Positions 59,401 to 64,000 of a stretch of 64,000 bases of DNA are shown here, one piece after another. Origin of the DNA: Mugil cephalus. Its lineage: Eukaryota > Chordata > Actinopteri > Mugiliformes > Mugilidae. The number at the start of each line of letters is the position of its first letter. Positions within the stretch are counted from its first letter, which is position 1. A program made the translations under genes and the position numbers. Where the stretch lies: the NCBI RefSeq assembly GCF_022458985.1, contig NC_061789.1, forward strand, positions 13,486,357-13,550,356. Direction: 5' to 3'. A model generated the notes under the pieces. The model saw only the letters and a program-made list of their open reading frames with translations, was not told the DNA's origin and ran no database searches.

Positions 59401-59937
59401 TCAACTTCATAAAATAAAAAATAAAAAAGTCAAGAAGCAGAGGAACGATATGTGAGTTTACTAGAATTATGTATTTTTTACTTATACACTCACACATTGT
59501 ACTGATATTCAGCAAAATACACTCACCTGCCAGTTCATTAGGTACACTAGTGAAAACTAAACTAAATTAATCCTACAGGCTCCACTTTAATTAACTTAAT
59601 TCTTTCCATTTTTTTGTAATGATGATTTAAAACCGTGTCCCGTCTCCTCATCTAGTTCCATGTTGCGGCCTCGTCAGCGCCCTCTAGTGCTCAAACTTTG
59701 TGCAGCCGTGTTCTGATTCTTTTTAGTGAATGTTTTTTTTTTTTTTTTTTACTTCCTTAAGCTTTTCGCAGCCACTCATGTGCGTTTCTCTTCCAGGGAG
59801 GATGGGAGCACATCAGCGTGAGGGGGCACTCCACCGAGGCGCCCCGCGGCCCCCACCCCGCCCCCTCCGGGCCCTCGCGCAGCCCCGTACCCGCACGGCC
59901 TCAGACCCAAGTGAACGGGACCGCCGTGTGTGTGTAG
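50472..59937 (+). CDS. tecpr1: Tectonin beta-propeller repeat-containing protein 1
   Basis: Autophagy/lysosome-repair factor that binds ATG5-ATG12 and damaged or pathogen-containing lysosomal membranes (family knowledge). Twenty-four coding exons: 50472-50696, 50773-50955, 51047-51169, 51264-51386, 52061-52235, 52466-52569, 52667-52768, 53719-53846, 53926-54521, 54742-54857, 54959-55114, 55197-55346, 55441-55598, 55784-55911, 56624-56717, 56809-56905, 57002-57081, 57163-57219, 57294-57468, 57552-57687, 57776-57868, 57954-58060, 58853-58972, 59797-59937. All are GT-AG and in phase; 1188 residues (human 1165). Domains: first DysF pair ~76-177 (RWNPVDGF, KKWNSCVRRRRWIRYRRY), tectonin repeats ~178-388 (VWFREG, VWFRRGVNSHNPCG), disordered linker ~389-560, ATG5-binding region near VWTWISGGGC, PH domain ~626-730, second DysF pair ~840-932 (RWNPMTGYTDKGLPTDR, MKDFVRRRRW) and C-terminal tectonin repeats ~970-1150. 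The start has a strong context, GCCACCATGC. Confidence 0.96.
51771..51929. repeat. hAT-like MITE, family D copy 3
   Basis: GCAGGGGGGGTCGCAAAATCTTGGTTGATTAGACATT at the left and AAGCTGAAGACCCCTGC at the right match family D internal and terminal sequence (TGGTTGATTGGACATT at 7590-7610; GGTCTTCA end). Only 159 bp, in tecpr1 intron 4. Confidence 0.6.
56137..56413. mobile_element. Fold-back element with family D sequence in its centre
   Basis: The left arm 56137-56195 (CCTTTTTATTGGTCTGC ... TTTGTTGAGTCCAGAG) is inverted at 56354-56413 (AGTCTGGACTCAACAAATGG ... ATTAAAAGG). The two arms pair over about 55-60 bp with scattered mismatches. Between them, 56196-56330 carries family D sequence (AGGGACCCCCTACCAATTATATG; ATGTCTAATCAACCAAAACTTTTGC). 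It lies in tecpr1 intron 14. Either one element inserted into another, or D elements can carry these long arms. Confidence 0.6.
58225..58320. repeat. Fragment of interspersed repeat family F
   Basis: ACTGCAGCTCACTGGATGTTTCCCC ... CAGACCATTCTCTTTAAACCCCGGAGATGGTTGG matches a different section of the fish repeat seen at 35740-36060 (family recognised from memory). Truncated on both sides; tecpr1 intron 22. Confidence 0.55.
58323..58400. repeat. hAT-type repeat end fragment
   Basis: CACGGGTGTCAAACATGCGGCCCGCGGGCC resembles the end of a well-known vertebrate hAT-type repeat. Only one end is visible and no partner end was found. Confidence 0.45.
58495..58787. mobile_element. MITE family C with short imperfect inverted ends
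   Basis: The left end GCTGCGTTTCCATTAC is matched at the right by the inverse of GCTGTGTTTTCGTTGC (12 of 16). The interior includes inverse copies of CGTGTTTCCATTGAAAGG. It is related to 43529-43640 in the opposite orientation. Non-coding; tecpr1 intron 22. Confidence 0.6.
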
Positions 59938-60870
59938 CGTCCTCCCGTCTCCTCCTCCTCCTCCTCCTCCTCCTCCTCCAGCCCTCCTCGTGCCTGGATC
60001 TCCTCTGTACATTCGTCTCCTTCGACCATTCCCAAATGGCTCTTATCCCTTGGCGTTAAAGGGAATGCACAATCACGCCACTGAGTCTAGACACTGTGTT
60101 CAGGGTGGTTGTGACACTTGTTCGATGGATGAATGTTACTCCTCGGTTTCTTCCCCGGGGCAGAACTCACGGCAGTATTCAAAACTGAAAAACAGGAGCA
60201 AGATAGAAAGGATAGATCTCGATGGCACATAAAAAAAAAAAAAAAAAAAAAGAGTGCATGTGTTTGCTCTTACTAGGCTTCTGGGTGTCAAGAGATGGAG
60301 CAGCAGCTTCTGTTGTTACTTAAAAGTATGAAGGGCTAAGGCTCGGTGACCAAATTAAGTTCAAACACACAGGGCCCCGTTGTAGTGGTTTGTAGTTCTC
60401 TCCTTATGTTTTCGTGTCTGATTTGCCTGTCACACACTTGCATGGAATGGTATTTATTTATTTATTTATTTTCATTTGGTCAGTTTCTCTATTTATTTTG
60501 GCCTCTTACATGTTTGCAATGAAGTGTGTTTTGCCCTGGTTGATACGAAAGGCCTTTCTAATCTAAAAAAGTTTCTAAAAAAATACAAAAATGTGCACTC
60601 ACTTGCCAAAACATTAAGTACAGTATCTAAAGACGCCTAATGAGCTGGCAACTGAGTGCACATTGCTCCTCTCTCCATCAGCAGATAATACCTGCCTGCC
60701 ACCCTGCAATAAAAATAAAAAGCGTTCTTCCCGTTAGTATGACATCCCTCCGTAGAACTGCTATGACTGCGACTGTTGACACTGCAGCAGGTCTGAATGT
60801 CCCCACGGCCGGACATTCACCTTCCAAGGGCATTGAAATGTGAAATAAAACTCTTAAAATACCACGATAT
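59938..60870 (+). other. tecpr1: tecpr1 3' UTR with poly(A) signals
   Basis: Follows the TAG at 59935-59937. A (TCC)n run lies at 59951-59979. AATAAA hexamers at 60709-60714 and 60844-60849 are candidate poly(A) signals, the second giving a ~0.93-kb 3' UTR. Fragments resembling repeat ends (60595-60640) lie inside. Confidence 0.5.
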
Positions 60871-63028
60871 GTCATTCCTGACGTCATTTCACATTATTTT
60901 TGTTCAAGAACGCCACCAACTCCTTAACTAGAAGTTCATTTGCATTTATTTTCATATTAAACAGTGTAATTATAAACATTTCATTCAATTACACTAAGCA
61001 TGATCAATATCAAGTAAAAATATTTGCTTTTTTAAATCTACAAGTTTTTAAAGGACAGAATGAACTCACATCTGCTCCGTGTGTCTTAATTTAACCGCTT
61101 TTAGTCAACGACAGTGATATGTTCCTCTGATTTAAGTTACAAAATGAAACCTCATACCTATAACTCAGTTACATCGTTTCCCATTTACAGACGAAGAAAA
61201 AAAAAATTAACATTTATATACATCAGTACAGTTCAAACATTAAGTTACGTCTCTCAAATGTGCAAGATTAAGCAAATGTATACTGTAGTCAAATAAAACA
61301 AGATTTCCTTAAATAGATGTTCAAGTTTAACTGAAGCACAGGCTGCTGGTTTTTTTTTTTTTAACAGAGGTTAACAGAGGTGCAGTGCGTTCTGTGAGGG
61401 GGGGGCAGGTGAGGTGGACGTCTACTACGGGTGAGGTGCAGCGGTTCTTCTGCTCGTCTGTGACAAAATATTTTTTAAAAGTAAAGAACTGTATAAGCTA
61501 CAGTTTAATGTGAGTGGTTTCTGTACATCGGGAGGAAAAGCATATTAAAGACGTCTCAAACCGACCTCCTGCAGCCACGGGGGCGACGTACGGCCTACAA
61601 ATGATACGGTGCGTCAATGGAAACCTCCATATCAATCAGACGGGGGTCGTTTAAGAGGGGGGAGGGGGAAAAATGCCTTCTGAACTAAGTGGATGATTAA
61701 ATTTGACACAAAATAAAAAAAGGCAAACAACTCTGTCCATGACACTTAAAAAAAAAAAAAGCAGCATTTTTTTTTTTTTTTTTTGTTCTTGTAGTGAGTT
61801 TTTGCGAGGCCGACCCCCGCGTTGCCGCCGGCGACCGCGGGCCGTCCCATGAACCGAACCGATTAATGGAATTAATTGCACGTTTCTTTTTACCCACGAC
61901 TCCTGGCATATCCTTCGTCATCGTCGTGACGTTTTTTTTAATTTATTTTTTAAATAAAATCTTTACAGAAAGAAAAAAAAATAATAATTCCTTAGTGGTA
62001 GCGAATGGAGGTGTTTGCGGCTCCCTGTAGAGAATCAGCTGTGCTCTCACGAGACCCGGTGACGAGTGGCTGACGTCAAACCGTCCCAGCAGCCTCCCGC
62101 ACGTTTTCAGAGGATAAAATGTTTACAAAAAGCAATAGCTAGGTTTTTCCTCACAACTGTCTTACAGTCGAGTCGCCCACGTGAGGACTGATATAACAAC
62201 CCTTGTCAGATTAACACCCGCCATCTTTAATAAGATGTCTCGAGGCCGTCGTGAATGTTCCTTTCACGCATAAATAAAGGAAGATGTGGAGAGTGACACC
62301 TCCGTAGATGAGGGATCGTTAGTTTTCCAAACATCCTATGTATGGATGGTGCCATAGTCACAATTTATCCAAAAGCTGCTACAGCACATAGTTTCTCTCC
62401 GATTAGGAGATTAGGATTAAACACATCACACAGCAAGAAGTTACGCGAAAGAAAAAAAAAAAAAATCTTCCAAAGAAGGCAACCACAGAAATAATCGCAC
62501 AACATGGAGCAAAAAAAAAAAAAAAAAAAAAACTGCAAAGATTTTCAGTTTTAGGTTTGATGAATCAAAGAGCTTATTCCTGTTTGGCTGTAGTGATACG
62601 TTTGCCCTCTTAGTGTGTTGAATTCATTAATAAACCGTTTTTTTTTTTGTTTTTTGTTTTTTTAGGGGGAGGAAGGGTCGAGGCAAACATCCTGGAAAAA
62701 AGGAGATGGGTCGAACACCTGGAATGCGCGCGACGAGTCTTTAAAGCATCCAGGGGCCGCGGCCGCTCTCGTTCGTTTCCGAATTTTAATTGCACTGAAC
62801 TTAAAAATGACCCACGCGTCGGTGGGTGGGTTTGAGAGGCGTTGGGGGCTCGGACCGGGGACGGGGGGCCTCATTCGTCCCCGTCTCATTCGCCACGGGG
62901 AGCAGTCCTGCCTGAGAGAAGCAGCCGCAGTTTGCCGTCCGCACACCCGACGTTCCTTCCCAAACAATCGTGAGCGCGGCTTCATTTCTCAATCGTGGGG
63001 TTGGTGAAGGACGCCTTCGCGTGCCACG
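60871..63028 (-). other. lmtk2: Probable lmtk2 3' UTR
   Basis: About 2.1 kb without a coding region, downstream of the lmtk2 stop on the minus strand. Minus-strand AATAAA candidates (TTTATT on +) are at 60945-60950 and about 61942-61947. A/T homopolymers occur at 61748-61760, 61768-61783 and 62510-62532. Open frames at 61651-62030 and 62610-63007 lack any family feature. BHLHA15, expected here by mammalian synteny, was not found. Confidence 0.45.
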
Positions 63029-64000
63029 CTAGTCTTTTTCTCCGTCCTCGCTGCTTCCTGGTGGGAAGAAAAGAGGAAGGAAGAGGGTTAAGATTAAAAG
63101 TTGATTATCACAACTACAGCGATATCCTGTAAACTTAACTCTAACATTTGAACTTGCCTCCTTGCTCGATGTCAGAGTCAGTGAGATGCGTAAGCGAGAA
63201 GCTAGCGATACTGGCCGGTGAGATGGAGAAACGGGAGTAGTTGGAGGAGCTGCTCCAGCTGGTCTCCAGCGCGCGCGCTACTGCCGGGGTCGGAGAGGAA
63301 AAGCTGGACGCGGGAGAGGAGGACGCCGGCTTAGGTGTGAGCTCTTTGTCCCTCTTGGACAGGAAGGAAGCTGCAGGGGAGGAGAAGTCGTCGTCCCACT
63401 CAAATCCACCGCCTGTAAGAATGGAATCAACAAGTCAGACGGTGCTTTTATTTTTTTTAGCAGCGGTGCACGTGGAGTGGCTTGTGGACGTTACCTTCTT
63501 CATCTGTTGAGCTCTCAGAGTTGGCGAAGCGGTTCAGGTAGCTGGAAGTGGGAACGCGGCTACTGTACTCCGGCACCTGACTGTCTGGAGCTGAGCCATG
63601 GTCGCCCAGTTCCTTGGTGGGAGTCTCCTAAATTAACACGCATGAGAATATGAGTCAGTAGCTAAACACACAAAACTCAGACGACAATGCTGACTACAGA
63701 GCGATCCTTTACCTGGTCGAACAGGTAGACCGTGACGTCGTCGAAGAAAGACACAGCTCTTCTGGAGTTGTCTGGATTGCCCCTCCCAGAAAACGGTGAA
63801 GACAATTCCTCCATGTTCAGGTTTGTGGGTTTCAACAAGCTCTTCAGGTTCTTTGCGCTCGTGTCATCCGAGACGATGAGCGGCACCGGGTGCACAACCT
63901 CGTCCTCGCTGTCCTCGCTGGAGCTGTGCAGCTGATACGCGCGAATGTCGTCATCGGAGTCGTCGCTGTTTTCGTCCTCCTCGTCCGCATCCACGCCGTC
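63029..64000 (-). CDS. lmtk2: Lemur tyrosine kinase 2, C-terminal end (partial)
   Basis: Membrane-anchored kinase of endosomes that binds PP1 and myosin VI (family knowledge). Only the last four exons are present: 64000-63713 (continues past the window), 63627-63495, 63412-63158 and 63057-63029. They join in frame and end at TAG 63031-63029. The first is acidic ([13 protein letters not shown]), then carries [17 protein letters not shown], the strongly conserved tail block of the LMTK family; RAVSF also fits the RVxF PP1-docking pattern. Exon two starts [11 protein letters not shown]. Exon three encodes FEWDDDF and the conserved [20 protein letters not shown]. The last encodes SSEDGEKD, which matches the human LMTK2 C-terminus as I recall it. 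The final intron uses GC as donor (GGAG|gcaagt) and AG as acceptor. The kinase domain and membrane spans lie outside the window. Confidence 0.93.

Noticed and set aside
61651-63007. Several 60-107-residue frames on both strands downstream of lmtk2
   Set aside because: They include A/T homopolymers (poly-Lys, poly-Phe), overlap one another in antisense and show no family signature; they fall in the probable lmtk2 3' UTR.
59938-63028. Search for bhlha15 between tecpr1 and lmtk2
   Set aside because: No frame with a basic helix-loop-helix pattern was seen on either strand, so no gene is annotated.

Overview
The window is vertebrate nuclear DNA, almost certainly from a ray-finned fish and probably a percomorph teleost. 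The evidence is intron-split genes with GT-AG boundaries, compact introns, many Tc1/mariner, hAT-like and MITE insertions of kinds common in teleosts, and abundant microsatellites. It is not prokaryotic: there are no operons, CRISPR arrays or phage, and I found no tRNA or rRNA gene. The species cannot be named from the sequence.

Four protein genes were reconstructed exon by exon, with alternating orientation. baiap2l1 (IRTKS, + strand, 14 coding exons, 10618-39875) encodes an I-BAR/SH3 actin-membrane adaptor of 509 residues. bri3 (- strand, 3 coding exons, 46126-41983) encodes a small lysosomal/endosomal membrane protein of 137 residues. tecpr1 (+ strand, 24 coding exons, 50472-59937) encodes a tectonin/dysferlin-domain autophagy and lysosome-damage factor of 1188 residues. 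The 3' end of lmtk2 (- strand, last four exons, 64000-63029) encodes the C-terminal tail of a membrane-anchored kinase of the endosomal system. The order and relative orientation LMTK2-TECPR1-BRI3-BAIAP2L1 is that of human 7q21.3, so this is an old vertebrate synteny block. BHLHA15, which lies between LMTK2 and TECPR1 in mammals, was not found here.

Layout: 1-10170 is intergenic DNA with MITEs and no recognisable gene. 10170-40680 is baiap2l1, whose large introns hold a 1.6-kb Tc1-like transposon with identical 212-bp inverted repeats and a broken transposase, an eroded Tc1 relic and several MITEs. 40680-46130 is bri3. 46130-50470 is the divergent bri3/tecpr1 upstream region, with two CCAAT boxes and candidate non-coding tecpr1 exons. 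50472-60870 is tecpr1, and 60870-64000 is the lmtk2 3' UTR and last exons. Candidate poly(A) signals put the two convergent pairs (baiap2l1/bri3 and tecpr1/lmtk2) tail to tail, only about 0.2 kb and 0.1 kb apart.

The genes are independent transcription units. tecpr1, bri3 and lmtk2 all act on endosomes or lysosomes, but nothing in the sequence shows joint regulation. I found no convincing undescribed system. The best leads are a GC-AG last intron in lmtk2, an ambiguous GC/GT donor in bri3, a nearly fresh but non-autonomous Tc1 copy, a short-TIR MITE family with TA target duplications, and a strong in-frame decoy donor inside the tecpr1 PH-domain intron.
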